A DNA stretch of 64,000 bases from contig CAVOXT010000001.1 of assembly GCA_963700495.1 (NCBI GenBank), positions 1,054,001 to 1,118,000 on the forward strand, read 5' to 3'. The position numbers and the translations under genes were made by a program. The stretch is from JACCTU01 sp963700495. GTDB taxonomy: Bacteria; Actinomycetota; Thermoleophilia; Gaiellales; Gaiellaceae. Under the pieces are notes generated by a model, which made no database searches, had not been told where the DNA came from, and saw nothing but the letters and a program-made list of their open reading frames with translations. Below, piece by piece: positions 53,352-62,476 of this stretch; the first letter of the stretch is position 1, and each line of letters begins with the position of its first letter.

Positions 53352-54323
53352 GCGCGGTCGGGTCACGGCGGTCCTCGAGCGGCACGAAGGGCTCGTCAGG
53401 CTCGAGGTCGACGGCGCGCCGTGCGTCGCGTACCCGCGGTTGACCGGGCCGGTCGCACTCGACGACGACGTGCTCGTCAACGTCCAGGCTCGCGAGCTGG
53501 CGCTCGGCACCGGCGGCTTCGACGTGCTGCACGCGAACCTGACGCGGGGACTCGGCCTGCCGGCGGCCGACGGCGCGCACGTCATGAAGCTGCCGTACAC
53601 GCCGATCCAGGCCGCGTGGCCGCACGCCGAGGAGGCCGGCGACGTCTCGCGGTCGCTCGGCGGGACCCCGGTGGTGTGCTGCTCGCTGCACAGCCAGGTG
53701 GCCCCGGTGTGCGCCGGGCTCGGCGAGGACGTGCGGGTGGCGTACGTGCAGGTGCCGGGCGGCGCGCTCCCGGTCTCGCTGTCGGACTCCGTGCGGGAGC
53801 TGCAAGGAGCGCGGGCTCGTCGAGGTCGCGGTCGGCGGCCGGAGCGTGCTTCGACGGCGACGTCGAGTGCGTCGGCATCCCGTCGGCGCTCGCGTGGGCG
53901 GGCGCGCAGGGCTTCGCCGCGATCGTCTGCGCGATCGGGCCGGGCGTCGTCGGCACCGCGTCGCGGCTCGGCCACGGAGGGCTCGCGGTCGCGGAGGCCG
54001 CGAACGCCGCCTCGGCCCTGGGCGGGACGCCGGTCGTCGCCGTTCGCGTCTCGGAAGGCGACGAGCGCGAGCGGCACCGAGGCGTCTCGCATCACACGCG
54101 AACCGCGCTCGAGCTCTGCCTCGGCGATGTGCGCGTCGCGTGGCCGGCCGGTCTCGCGCCTCCGGAATGGCTCGACGCGCGCGACGAGGTCGACGTCGAG
54201 GGCTGGCGCGAGGCGTGCGACGGGCTGACTCTCGATCACATGGGCCGCGGACCGGACGACGACCCGTGGTTCTTCGCCGCAGCGTTCGCCGCAGGCCGCC
54301 TCGCCGGCTCGCTCGTCGGCTGA
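53335..54323 (+). CDS. DUF3866 family protein (two frameshifts)
   Basis: ATG 53335. Extra bases near 53804 and 53840 split the frame; removing two gives 328 residues. The N-terminal beta domain (RGRVTAVLERHEGLVRLEVDG) precedes a larger alpha/beta region with LHSQVAPVCAGLG, DGDVECVGIPSALAWAGAQGFAAIVCAIGPGVVGT and RERHRGVSHHTRTALELCLG. This family sits next to pyrG in many Actinobacteria and has no assigned function. Confidence 0.78.
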
Positions 54324-54330
54324 GGAAGCA

Positions 54331-54361
54331 CCGTCACGCATCCGGCACCCGCGCGTGACGG
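54331..54361. terminator. Hairpin after the DUF3866 gene
   Basis: CCGTCACGC and GCGTGACGG form a 9-bp stem with a 13-base loop, 8 bases after the stop codon. There is no T-run, so it may be a weak terminator or mRNA end. Confidence 0.45.
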
Positions 54362-54414
54362 ACACGGCACACCTTCCTCGATAGCGTTCAAGTAGGGGAC
54401 TTCGCGCGCCCCCC

Positions 54415-54465
54415 ATGGGGGCTGGGTGGGCATGGGGGCTGGGTGGGCATGGGGGCTGAGTGGGG
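54415..54465 (+). repeat. Three tandem 17-base G-rich repeats
   Basis: Units at 54415-54431, 54432-54448 and 54449-54465. The first two are identical (ATGGGGGCTGGGTGGGC); the third has two changes. Each unit has three G-runs, so the plus strand could fold into a G-quadruplex. They lie 30 bases upstream of the aldo/keto reductase start. An ATG in each unit could open an in-frame extension, but the codons read as low-complexity Gly/Trp and are unlikely to be coding. Confidence 0.85.
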
Positions 54466-54494
54466 CGCCGGGCACGCGGAATAGAGTGACCGCG

Positions 54495-55271
54495 ATGGAA
54501 GAACGGCGCTTGGGGCCGGTGGTCGGGCTCGGGACCTGGAACACGATCAGGGGCGATCTCGACACCGCGCGAGCCGTGGTCGACGCGGCGTTCGAGTCCG
54601 GCGTGCGGATCTTCGACACGTCGCCGATGTACGGCGCGGCCGAGCGAACGCTGGGAAGCGCTCTCGGCTCTCGGCGCGACGAGGCGATTGTCGCGACGAA
54701 GATCTGGACGTCCGATCCGGACGAGGCGCGCGGTCAGTACGCCGACCAGCTCGAGTGGTTCGGAGGGCGAGTCGAGGTGGAGCAGGTGCACAACCTCGTC
54801 AACTGGGAGGAGCACCTGCCGTGGGTCGAGGAAGAGCGCGATGCGGGACGCATCGGCCGCATCGGCGTGACGCACTACGCGGCGAGTTCCTTCCCCGAGC
54901 TCGCGCGCGCGCTCAGGACGGGCAGGTTCGACGCCGTTCAGCTGCCGTACAGCCCACTCGAGCGCGACTGCGAGCGTGAGCTGCTGCCGCTTGCGTCGGA
55001 GCTCGGGGTGCCGGTGATCGTGATGAGGCCGCTCGGCGCCGGACGGCTCTTCGCACACTCTCCGTCACGGGCCGAGTTCGAGCCCCTGCGCGAGTTCGGC
55101 GTCGAGACGTGGTCGCAGGCGCTGCTCAAGTGGGCGCTCTCCGACGAGCGCGTCGACGTCGTGATCCCGGCGACGAAGCGGCCGGGCCGCGCGCGCGAGA
55201 ACGCCGCAGCGGGCAACCCGCCGTGGTTCGGGGTCGAGGAGCGGCGTTACGTGGAACGGCTCGCCTCGTGA
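54495..55271 (+). CDS. Aldo/keto reductase
   Basis: 258 residues from the ATG at 54495 (TAGAGT 7 bases upstream). TIM-barrel NADPH-dependent oxidoreductase with the catalytic set in order: Asp and Tyr in IFDTSPMYGAAE, Lys in VATKIW, His in QVHNLVNW. The cofactor end has VVIPATKRPGRARENAAAG. The substrate cannot be told. It is not coupled to its neighbours. Confidence 0.88.
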   Translation: MEERRLGPVVGLGTWNTIRGDLDTARAVVDAAFESGVRIFDTSPMYGAAERTLGSALGSRRDEAIVATKIWTSDPDEARGQYADQLEWFGGRVEVEQVHNLVNWEEHLPWVEEERDAGRIGRIGVTHYAASSFPELARALRTGRFDAVQLPYSPLERDCERELLPLASELGVPVIVMRPLGAGRLFAHSPSRAEFEPLREFGVETWSQALLKWALSDERVDVVIPATKRPGRARENAAAGNPPWFGVEERRYVERLAS

Positions 55272-55290
55272 CGGTATCGTTCCGCCGCTC

Positions 55291-56415
55291 GTGAAGATCG
55301 GCGTCGCAAAGGAGATCAAGCCCGACGAGTACCGCGTCGCGCTCACGCCCGCCGGCGCACGCGAGCTGGTGCAGAGCGGTCACGACGTGCTCGTCGAGAA
55401 CGACGCCGGGGTCGGCAGCGCGTTCGCCGACGACGCCTACCAGGCTGCCGGCGCGCGAATCGCGTCGGTCGACGACGTCTGGGCCGAGTCGGAGCTGCTG
55501 CTGAAGGTCAAGGAGCCGATCGAGCAGGAGTACGGACGGCTGCGCGAAGGGCTCGTGCTGTTCACGTACCTGCACATCGCGGCGGACGAGCCGCTCACGC
55601 GTGCGCTCCTCGACAGCGGGATCGTCGCGGTCGCGTACGAGACGGTCGAGACGGACGACCGCCGCCTGCCGCTGCTCGCTCCGATGAGCGAGATCGCCGG
55701 GCGCCTCGCCGCGCAGGCGGGCGCGTACTTCCTCGAGAAGCCCCAGGGCGGTCGCGGCCTGCTGCTCAGCGGAGTTCCGGGCGTCGCGCGGGGCAGCGTC
55801 GTCGTGATCGGCGGCGGCATGGTCGGCTACAACGCAGCGCTGATCGCGCTCGGACTCGGCGCGAACGTGACGATCCTCGAGCGCTCGATCGACCGCATGC
55901 GCGAGCTCGAGGAGATCCTCGGCGCGAGCGTGAGCCTGCTGATGTCGTCGGTGCTCCAGATCGAAGAGTCCGTCGCGGAGGCGGACGTCGTCATCGGCGC
56001 GGTCCTGATCCCCGGCGCCGTCGCGCCGAAGCTCGTCACGCGCGAGATGGTCGCGGGGATGAACGACGGCGCGGTGATCGCCGACGTCGCGATCGACCAG
56101 GGCGGCTGCGTCGAGACCGCCCGGCCGACGACGCACAGCGACCCCGTGTACACCGTGGACGGCGTCACGCACTACTGCGTCGCGAACATGCCCGGCGCCG
56201 TTCCGGTCACGTCGACGAAGGCACTGACGAACGCGACGCTGCCGTACGTCGAGGCGATCGCGAACCACGGCCTCCGTGAGGCGATCGCACGCGACCGCGC
56301 GCTCGCGCGCGGAGTCAACGTGCTCGAGGGCAAGATCACGTACGAGGCGGTCGCGGACGCGCACGGCCTCGATTACACGCCGCTCGAGGACGTCCTGCCG
56401 CTGTCGCCCGTCTAG
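55291..56415 (+). CDS. ald: Alanine dehydrogenase
   Basis: 374 residues from GTG 55291. Interconverts alanine and pyruvate with NAD. Family features: KEIKPDEYRVALTPAGARELV at the N-terminus, LLLKVKEPIEQEY, TYLHIAADEPLT with the active-site His, and the nucleotide fold SVVVIGGGMVGYNAALIALGLGA. Length matches the family. It ends against the small minus-strand gene, sharing three bases with it. Confidence 0.95.
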   Translation: MKIGVAKEIKPDEYRVALTPAGARELVQSGHDVLVENDAGVGSAFADDAYQAAGARIASVDDVWAESELLLKVKEPIEQEYGRLREGLVLFTYLHIAADEPLTRALLDSGIVAVAYETVETDDRRLPLLAPMSEIAGRLAAQAGAYFLEKPQGGRGLLLSGVPGVARGSVVVIGGGMVGYNAALIALGLGANVTILERSIDRMRELEEILGASVSLLMSSVLQIEESVAEADVVIGAVLIPGAVAPKLVTREMVAGMNDGAVIADVAIDQGGCVETARPTTHSDPVYTVDGVTHYCVANMPGAVPVTSTKALTNATLPYVEAIANHGLREAIARDRALARGVNVLEGKITYEAVADAHGLDYTPLEDVLPLSPV

Positions 56416-56552
56416 GCGGCGTCTGCGGGCTTCGGCTCTTCCTGCTTCTCGGAAGGCGAGACCTTGACCACGACCCAGGTCACGGCGGCTGCCAGCGAGA
56501 CCACACAGATGGCGAAGATGATGATGCCGATGATGCCGAGAACCGTGTCCAT
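56412..56552 (-). CDS. 46-residue single-pass membrane protein
   Basis: ATG 56552, reading MDTVLGIIGIIIFAICVVSL followed by more hydrophobic residues (helix about 4-30), then a charged tail KVSPSEKQEEPKPADAA. It fits a bitopic protein with its tail in the cytoplasm. Support for coding: a clean hydrophobic-then-charged design, compact placement between ald and deoB, and a divergent promoter only 22 bases long. No family recognised. Confidence 0.65.
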   Translation of the reverse strand: MDTVLGIIGIIIFAICVVSLAAAVTWVVVKVSPSEKQEEPKPADAA

Positions 56553-56562
56553 GGGCGCGGCT

Positions 56563-56569
56563 TAGAATA
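56563..56569. promoter_or_regulatory. Overlapping divergent -10 boxes (TAGAATA)
   Basis: On plus TAGAAT is 6 bases before the deoB ATG. On minus the same bases read TATTCT, 11 bases before the ATG of the 46-residue gene. Same design as the TAGAGTA at 13746. Confidence 0.55.
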
Positions 56570-56574
56570 GCTCC

Positions 56575-57750
56575 ATGCCCCGCGCGTGCGTGATCGTGCT
56601 GGACGCGGTCGGGGTCGGCGCCCTCCCGGACGCAGCGGAGTATGGCGAGGACGACACACTCGCGGACACACTCGGCAACGTCTCGCGGGCGGTCGGCGGC
56701 CTCGATCTCCCGAACCTCGAGGCGCTCGGCCTCGGGAACGTCGAGCCGCTCGAGGGCTGCCCGCCTCAGCCGGGTGCACCTGCGGTGGCCGGCCGCCTGA
56801 TCGAGCGCTCGAAGGGTAAGGACACGACCACCGGGCACTGGGAGCTGATGGGAATCGTCACGGCGCAGGGCTTTCCGACCTACCCGCACGGGTTCCCCCA
56901 CGACGTGATCGACCCGTTCATGCACGCGACGGGGCGCGGTGTGCTCGGCAACAAGGCCGCGTCGGGGACGGAGATCATCCAGGAGCTCGGCGAGGAGCAC
57001 CAGCGCACGGGCAAGTGGATCGTCTACACCTCGGCGGACTCGGTCTTCCAGATCGCCGCACACGAGGAGACGATCCCGCTCGAAGAGCTCTACCAGGCGT
57101 GTGGGATCGCGCGCGGGATCCTGACCGGCAAACATCGGGTCGGTCGCGTGATCGCGCGGCCGTTCGTCGGCGAGCCGGGCAACTACACGCGAACGCCCAA
57201 CCGCCACGACTACTCCGTCGAGCCGCGCACGCCGAACTACCTCACGCTGCTGCAGGACGCCGGCGTGACGGTGCACGGCGTCGGGAAGATCGGCGACATC
57301 TTCGCGGGCGTCGGGATCGACGAGTCGCATCCCACGAAGTCGAACGTGGACGGGATCTCGGAGACGATCCGGCTGCTCCGAGAGGCCGACGACGGGACCT
57401 TGGTGTTCGTCAACCTCGTCGAGACCGACATGCTCTGGGGGCACCGGAACGACCCCGTCAACTTCCACCGCTGCCTCCAGGACTTCGACAGCCGGCTCAC
57501 CGACATCCTGGACGCGCTTCAGCCGGGCGACCTGCTGGTGCTCACCTCCGACCATGGGTGCGACCCGACCACGCCGGGGACCGACCACACGCGCGAGCAC
57601 GCGCTCCTCCTCGCGTACGCGGAAGGACGGAACGCGAACGGGCAGGTGCACGAGGGGGAATTCGCCGACGTCGGGTCGACGGTGAACGCATGGCTCGGCG
57701 GCAAGCCGCCGGGCCGTGGGATTCCCGGGCGCTCGATCTTCGCAGAGTGA
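56575..57750 (+). CDS. deoB: Phosphopentomutase
   Basis: 391 residues. Alkaline-phosphatase-fold enzyme that interconverts (deoxy)ribose 1- and 5-phosphate. Motifs: VIVLDAVGVGALPDAAEYG (first metal Asp), the phosphorylated-Thr region GKDTTTGHWELMG, FVNLVETDMLWGHRNDP and LTSDHGCDPTTPGTDHTREH. It works with the pyrimidine phosphorylase two genes down in nucleoside salvage. Leaderless start (TAGAAT). Coupled to the methyltransferase gene by GTGA. Confidence 0.95.
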   Translation: MPRACVIVLDAVGVGALPDAAEYGEDDTLADTLGNVSRAVGGLDLPNLEALGLGNVEPLEGCPPQPGAPAVAGRLIERSKGKDTTTGHWELMGIVTAQGFPTYPHGFPHDVIDPFMHATGRGVLGNKAASGTEIIQELGEEHQRTGKWIVYTSADSVFQIAAHEETIPLEELYQACGIARGILTGKHRVGRVIARPFVGEPGNYTRTPNRHDYSVEPRTPNYLTLLQDAGVTVHGVGKIGDIFAGVGIDESHPTKSNVDGISETIRLLREADDGTLVFVNLVETDMLWGHRNDPVNFHRCLQDFDSRLTDILDALQPGDLLVLTSDHGCDPTTPGTDHTREHALLLAYAEGRNANGQVHEGEFADVGSTVNAWLGGKPPGRGIPGRSIFAE

Positions 57751-58511
57751 GCGACGACAAGGAGAAGCCGAGCCGGCCGTCGCCCGCGCAGCCGCTCAAG
57801 CTCGACAGCCCGCTGCTCGTGCAGTGGGAGTACGCGAGCGAGGAGCGGCTCGCGGTGCGTAATCAGACCTACAAGGATCTCGTCGAGGGCGCGAACGCCG
57901 AGGAGATGGTGTATCAGGCCGTCGCCGAGGTCGCGCCGAAACGAGTGCTCGAGGTGGGCTCGGGAACCGGCGAGCTGTCGGAGCGAATCGTGCGCGAGCT
58001 CGGAGCGACGGTCCGCGCAGTCGACATTTCGCCGCGCATGGTCGAGCTCACGCGAACGCGCGGCATCGACTCGCGGATCGCCGACGTTCAGAACCTCCCG
58101 TTCGCCGACGGCGAGTTCGACTGCGTCATCGCAGCGTGGGTGCTGTACCACGTGCCGGACGTGGACCGCGGGATCGCCGAGCTCGCGCGCGTTCTCGCGC
58201 CGGGCGGCACGCTCGTTGCGTCCACACTCGGCGAAGGGCACCTCGCGGAGCTGTGGGAGGAGATCGGCGACGCGCCGACACGCGCGCTCAGCTTCGGCAC
58301 GGAGAACGGCGAGCGTCTCCTCGGCGCGCACTTCGGCTCGGTCGAGCGTCGTGATGCGAAAGGGACGGTCGCCTTCCCCACCAGGGAGTCCATGCGCCGG
58401 TTCGTAGCCGCGACGATTACGCGCGCGCACCTCGCCGACCGCGTGCCGGAGATCACGGAGCCGTTCCGCGCGCGCTCGTTCCACGTCGTCTTCGTGGCGA
58501 AGAAGACGTGA
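57747..58511 (+). CDS. Class I SAM-dependent methyltransferase
   Basis: 254 residues from GTG. Rossmann fold with motif I VLEVGSGTGELSERI (about 64-78), acidic loop AVDISPRMVEL, and DVQNLPFADGEFDCVIAAWVLYHVPD. An N-terminal extension (about 1-60) is charged and Pro-rich. The substrate is unknown. Coupled at both ends (GTGA with deoB and with the phosphorylase), which suggests a role tied to nucleoside salvage or simple operon packing. Confidence 0.82.
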   Translation: MSDDKEKPSRPSPAQPLKLDSPLLVQWEYASEERLAVRNQTYKDLVEGANAEEMVYQAVAEVAPKRVLEVGSGTGELSERIVRELGATVRAVDISPRMVELTRTRGIDSRIADVQNLPFADGEFDCVIAAWVLYHVPDVDRGIAELARVLAPGGTLVASTLGEGHLAELWEEIGDAPTRALSFGTENGERLLGAHFGSVERRDAKGTVAFPTRESMRRFVAATITRAHLADRVPEITEPFRARSFHVVFVAKKT

Positions 58512-59806
58512 TCCGCCCTGCCGAGCTGATCCAGCGCAAGCGGGACGGCGGCGAGCTCACGGCGGAGGAGCTCTCGGAGCTCGTGCTCGGATACGCGCGC
58601 GACGAGATTCCGGACTACCAGCTGGCCGCGTTCTGCATGGCCGTCTACTTCCGAGGTCTCAACCCGGCCGAGACGTTCGCCTTCACGGACGCGATGGTGC
58701 GAAGCGGCGACACGCTCGACCTGCACAGCGCCCTGGGGCGCACGGTCGTCGACAAGCACTCGACCGGGGGGGTCGGCGACAAGACGTCGATCGCGGTCGG
58801 GCCGATCGTCGCGGCCTGCGGCGTGCCCTTCGGCAAGATGAGCGGCCGCGGGCTCGGGCATACGGGCGGGACGCTCGACAAGCTGGAGGCGATCCCGGGT
58901 TTCCGCGTCGAGCTGTCCGAGGAGGAGTTCGTCGCCCAGGTCCGCGAGATCGGGCTCGCGATCATCGGCCAGACCGGCGACCTCGTTCCGGCCGACAAGC
59001 GCCTCTACGCGCTGCGCGACGTGACCGCAACCGTCGAGAACGTCCAGCTGATCGCTGCGAGCATCATGTCGAAGAAGATCGCCGCGGGCGCGGATGCGAT
59101 CGTGCTCGACGTCAAGGTCGGTGACGGCGCGTTCATGAAGACGCTGGAGGAGGCGAGAACGCTGGCCCAAACGATGCTCGAGCTCGGCGAGCGCGCCGGC
59201 CGGCGTGTCGCGTGCCTGCTCACGGACATGGACCAGCCGCTCGGGCACGCGGTCGGAAACGCGCTCGAGATCGTCGAAGCGCGCGCGACCCTTCGCGGCG
59301 AGGGGCCGCGCGACTTCACCGAGCTCGTGCTCGAGGCATCGGCACATCTGCTCGCTCTCTCCGACCTCGGGATCGACGAGGCCGAGGGGCGCCGCCGCGC
59401 CGAGGCCGCCGTGGAGGACGGCACCGCCCTCGACCGGTACGAGCGCTGGGTCCGCGCGCAGGGCGGCGACCCGAGCGAGGATGTGCTGCCGAAGGCGCCC
59501 GTGATCCGCCCGGTGGAGTCGCCCGCGGCCGGCTACGTGTACGCGCTCCGGGCGCTCCCGGTCGGGATCGCGGCGCTCGAGCTCGGCGCCGGACGGGTCC
59601 GCAAGGACGACGCGATCGACCACGCCGTCGGCATCGTCTGCATCCGCAAGCGTGGAGACGTCGTCGAGACGGGCGAGCCGATCGCCGAGATTCACGCGAA
59701 CTCGGAGCAAGCCGCCGCTCAGGCCGCCGACGCGGTGCTGGCCGCCTACGAGTTCGGTCCGGACCCGCCCGACCCGCGGCCGATCGTGCTCGCGCTCGTG
59801 ACCTGA
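58508..59806 (+). CDS. Thymidine/pyrimidine-nucleoside phosphorylase
   Basis: 432 residues from GTG. Splits pyrimidine nucleosides with phosphate, giving (deoxy)ribose 1-phosphate for deoB. The signature VDKHSTGGVGDKTSIAV is intact, followed by MSGRGLGHTGGTLDKLEAIPG, MSKKIAAGADAIVLDVKVGDGAFMK, and a C-terminal hybrid-barrel domain (RKDDAIDHAVGIVCIRKRGD). DeoA and Pdp are hard to separate from sequence alone. Confidence 0.93.
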   Translation: MIRPAELIQRKRDGGELTAEELSELVLGYARDEIPDYQLAAFCMAVYFRGLNPAETFAFTDAMVRSGDTLDLHSALGRTVVDKHSTGGVGDKTSIAVGPIVAACGVPFGKMSGRGLGHTGGTLDKLEAIPGFRVELSEEEFVAQVREIGLAIIGQTGDLVPADKRLYALRDVTATVENVQLIAASIMSKKIAAGADAIVLDVKVGDGAFMKTLEEARTLAQTMLELGERAGRRVACLLTDMDQPLGHAVGNALEIVEARATLRGEGPRDFTELVLEASAHLLALSDLGIDEAEGRRRAEAAVEDGTALDRYERWVRAQGGDPSEDVLPKAPVIRPVESPAAGYVYALRALPVGIAALELGAGRVRKDDAIDHAVGIVCIRKRGDVVETGEPIAEIHANSEQAAAQAADAVLAAYEFGPDPPDPRPIVLALVT

Positions 59807-59829
59807 GCAGGCATGGCTAGCCTGGCCCC

Positions 59830-60663
59830 GTGCCGGAGCTCCCCGAAGTCGAGACCGTCCGTTCGAGCCTCGAGCCGGTTCTCGTCGGCAGGACGTTCGC
59901 GCGCGTCGCGATCGACGATCCTCGGCTGACCCGGCCGTTCGAGCCGCAGGCGGTCGCACGCGGGCTCGAAGGGGAGCGTGTCGCCGCAGTCGAGCGGCGG
60001 GGCAAGTATCTGATCGTTCGATTCGAGAGCGGTCGCGTGCTCCTCGTCCACCTCCGCATGACGGGGAGCTTTCGCCACATGCCCGCGGGAGACGCGTCCA
60101 CCTACTCGCACACGCGTGCCGTTGTCTCGCTGGACGACGGTTCGGAGGTCGCGTACCGCGACGTCCGGCGCTTCGGCACGTGGCTCGTCGTCGACCCGTC
60201 GGAGCTGGACACGTACCTCGACGCCCGGCTGGGCAGCGAGCCGCTCGCCCGCGGTTTCGGTCCCGCCGCTCTCGGTGCCCGGCTCGCGAACAGGCGCACC
60301 CCGCTCAAGGCCGCGCTTCTCGACCAGCGGACGGTCGCAGGCCTCGGAAACATCTACGTCGACGAGGCGCTCTGGCGCGCGCGGCTGCACCCGCTTCGCC
60401 GGTCGGCGAGCCTCGACGCCGACGAGCTGCACGCGCTGCATCGCGGCATCCGGGGAGCCCTGCGGATGGGGATCGCGCGCCAGGGCGCGACGCTCCGCGA
60501 CTACGCCCAGCCGGACGGCCGCCGCGGGACGATGCAGCGCGAGTTCAAGGTCTACGGGCGCGGTGGCGAGCCCTGCGACCGGTGCGGAACACCGATCGAG
60601 AAGGCGCGCGCGGGCGGTCGCGGCACATGGTTCTGTCCGAGCTGCCAGCGGCTTGCCGGCTAG
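59830..60663 (+). CDS. mutM: Formamidopyrimidine-DNA glycosylase
   Basis: 277 residues from GTG 59830 (TAGCCT 6 bases upstream). The PELPEVETVRSSLEP start supplies the catalytic Pro and Glu, RRGKYL the conserved Lys, RRFGTW and NIYVDEALWRARLHPLR the H2TH region, and CDRCG...CPSC the C-terminal zinc finger. Removes oxidised purines. Followed by recO with its own box. Confidence 0.95.
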   Translation: MPELPEVETVRSSLEPVLVGRTFARVAIDDPRLTRPFEPQAVARGLEGERVAAVERRGKYLIVRFESGRVLLVHLRMTGSFRHMPAGDASTYSHTRAVVSLDDGSEVAYRDVRRFGTWLVVDPSELDTYLDARLGSEPLARGFGPAALGARLANRRTPLKAALLDQRTVAGLGNIYVDEALWRARLHPLRRSASLDADELHALHRGIRGALRMGIARQGATLRDYAQPDGRRGTMQREFKVYGRGGEPCDRCGTPIEKARAGGRGTWFCPSCQRLAG

Positions 60664-60703
60664 CCCCGGGAGAGGGTTCCGACTCCGCTTCTAGACTGGG
60701 CTC

Positions 60704-61447
60704 GTGGCGAGAACGCATCGAACCGAGGCGGTCGTGCTGCGCTCGTTCCGGCTGGGCGAGGCCGACCGGGTCCTGCACCTCTACACGCTCGAGCGTGGCC
60801 GCGTCGGCGCGGTCGCCAAGGGGATCCGCCGTACGAAGTCCCGCTTCGGCGCCCGCCTCGAGCCGCTCTCGCACGTCGAGGTCATGCTTCACCAGGGCGG
60901 CGGCGAGCTCAACACCGTCACCGGGGTCCAGCTGATCCACTCGCACCGGACGGCACGCGAGGACGGGTACCGCCTCGCGGTCGGCCTCGTCGGCGCAGAG
61001 GCGATGCTCCGCCTCTTCGGCGAGCCGGAGGCCAACCCGCGCGCGTTCGAGGCGCTGACGAAGTTCCTCGACCTGCTCGACGAGCTGCCGTCAGGCGCGC
61101 CCGCGCATCCCGGGCTCGACCCGCTCGCGCTCTCGTTCCAGCTCAAGCTGCTCTGGCTCTCCGGCTATCTGCCGCACCTGACGAGCTGCGCGAACTGTGG
61201 GCGCGACGACGAGCTCGTCGGCTACTCGCCGCGCGCGGGAGGCGCGGTGTGCCCCACGTGCGCGGACGGCTCGATCGGACTCTCCCCGCAGGGCCGCGCG
61301 GGCATCGAGCAGTTGCTGAGCACGCCGCTCGCGGACGCGGCCGCTGCCGGCCTCGACGACCGCGCGACACGGGAGGCGCTCGCCGTCGTGACCTCGTCGT
61401 ACGAGTTCCACGGGGGCTTCCGCCTGCGGACGATGAAGAGCGCGTAG
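60704..61447 (+). CDS. recO: DNA repair protein RecO
   Basis: 247 residues from GTG 60704 (TAGACT 6 bases upstream). N-terminal OB fold (RTHRTEAVVLRSFRLGEADRVLHLYTLERGRVGAVAKGIR), helical middle, and a Cys4 zinc site (CANCGRDD, then VCPTCADG). Loads RecA with RecR. It converges on the esterase gene, leaving only 2 bases between stops. Confidence 0.95.
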   Translation: MARTHRTEAVVLRSFRLGEADRVLHLYTLERGRVGAVAKGIRRTKSRFGARLEPLSHVEVMLHQGGGELNTVTGVQLIHSHRTAREDGYRLAVGLVGAEAMLRLFGEPEANPRAFEALTKFLDLLDELPSGAPAHPGLDPLALSFQLKLLWLSGYLPHLTSCANCGRDDELVGYSPRAGGAVCPTCADGSIGLSPQGRAGIEQLLSTPLADAAAAGLDDRATREALAVVTSSYEFHGGFRLRTMKSA

Positions 61448-61449
61448 TA

Positions 61450-62476
61450 CTAGGCGAGTCTCTCCGCGAGGTAGCGGAGGGCGATCGGGTAGCGCCAGAC
61501 GATTCCGCCGTGCTTGCCCTCGAACAGCTCGAAGAAGACGTCGGTGACGCCGATCCGCTCGAGCTCGCGCCGGAACGCCTCCGCGCCGAGATCGAGGAAG
61601 TACTCGTCGCTCTTGCCCGCGTCGATGTAGATCGGCGCGCATGCCGCGCAGCGCGTCCGCACGCGGCTCCACCATTCGCACCGGATCCCAGCGGAGCCAG
61701 CGCTCCCAGACCTCGGGGATCAGCATCCCGACCTCGTCGATCGGCAGGCGAACCGTGCCGTCCTCGTCCGCCGAGTAGGCGGCGGCCATGCCCCACGTGT
61801 TCACGAGCACGAAGTCGCTCGGCTTCGTCACGAGCGGCCGCGCCAGGAAGTCCTCCCAGAAGCGCTCGTACGAGCCGTCGTAGTCGTCGCGAAGCAGGCG
61901 GGCGGTCTCCGGGAAGTCCTTCATGTAGCAGGCGTCGAAGAGCGCGTCGCCCGCGTGCGTCGCGAGGCCGCCGAAGAGGTCGGGGCGCAGCATCGGCGTC
62001 ACCATCGCGCCGTAGCCGCCCGACGACTTGCCCTGGATGCCGCGGTGCCGGGCTTCGGCGAGCGTGCGGTAACGCCCGTCGACCCACGGGACGAGCTCGT
62101 CGCAGAGGTAGGTGTGGTAGCGCCCGATCGCGGGCGAGTCGAGGAACTGCGAGCCGCCGAGCTTCGTCCAGGCGTCGACCCAGACGACGATCGCGGGCGG
62201 CACGTCCCCGGATGCGAACACGTCGTCGCAGAGCTCCGGGAACGTCTTTGCGCCGAACGCCGGCCGGTTGCGCCACATGTCGAGCTGGCCGGTGTAGCCC
62301 TGGATCACGTAGATCGACGGGTAGCGACGTTCCGGCTCGTCCTCGTAACCCGGCGGGAGGTAGACCCACAGGGGCCGCTCGTGCGGGTCGCCGAGCGGGT
62401 TCCCGCGGAGCGCCTCGCTCGTGAAGACGTGCTCGTCGAAGCCTCCGGCCTGCGCGTAGCTCCAGGGCGCCGTCAT
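61450..62476 (-). CDS. Esterase D-type alpha/beta hydrolase (one frameshift)
   Basis: ATG 62476 overlaps the glyS stop. The main part (LWVYLPPGYEDEPERRYPSIYVIQG; nucleophile Ser in GKSSGGYGAMVTPML) is in one frame. Near 61640 one extra base moves to a second frame holding APIYIDAGKSDEYFLDLGAEAF and the catalytic His in EGKHGGIVWRYPIAL. Repaired length is 341 residues. Similar to the putative esterase (Fes/EsD) family. It is the second gene of a glyS operon. Confidence 0.85.

Noticed and set aside
54426..54494. Upstream start for the aldo/keto reductase within the G-rich repeats
   Set aside because: The extension encodes repeat-derived Met/Gly/Trp residues; the ATG at 54495 has a TAGAGT box at the usual spacing and matches the family start.
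52332..55058. 908-codon open frame on minus
   Set aside because: Antisense to pyrG end, M20, DUF3866 and the reductase. Arg/Asp/Val-rich composition typical of reverse frames in high-GC DNA, no domain, and runs through four genes.
55126..57651. 841-codon open frame on minus
   Set aside because: Antisense to ald and deoB with the same low-complexity composition; it would also cover the 46-residue gene and its promoter.
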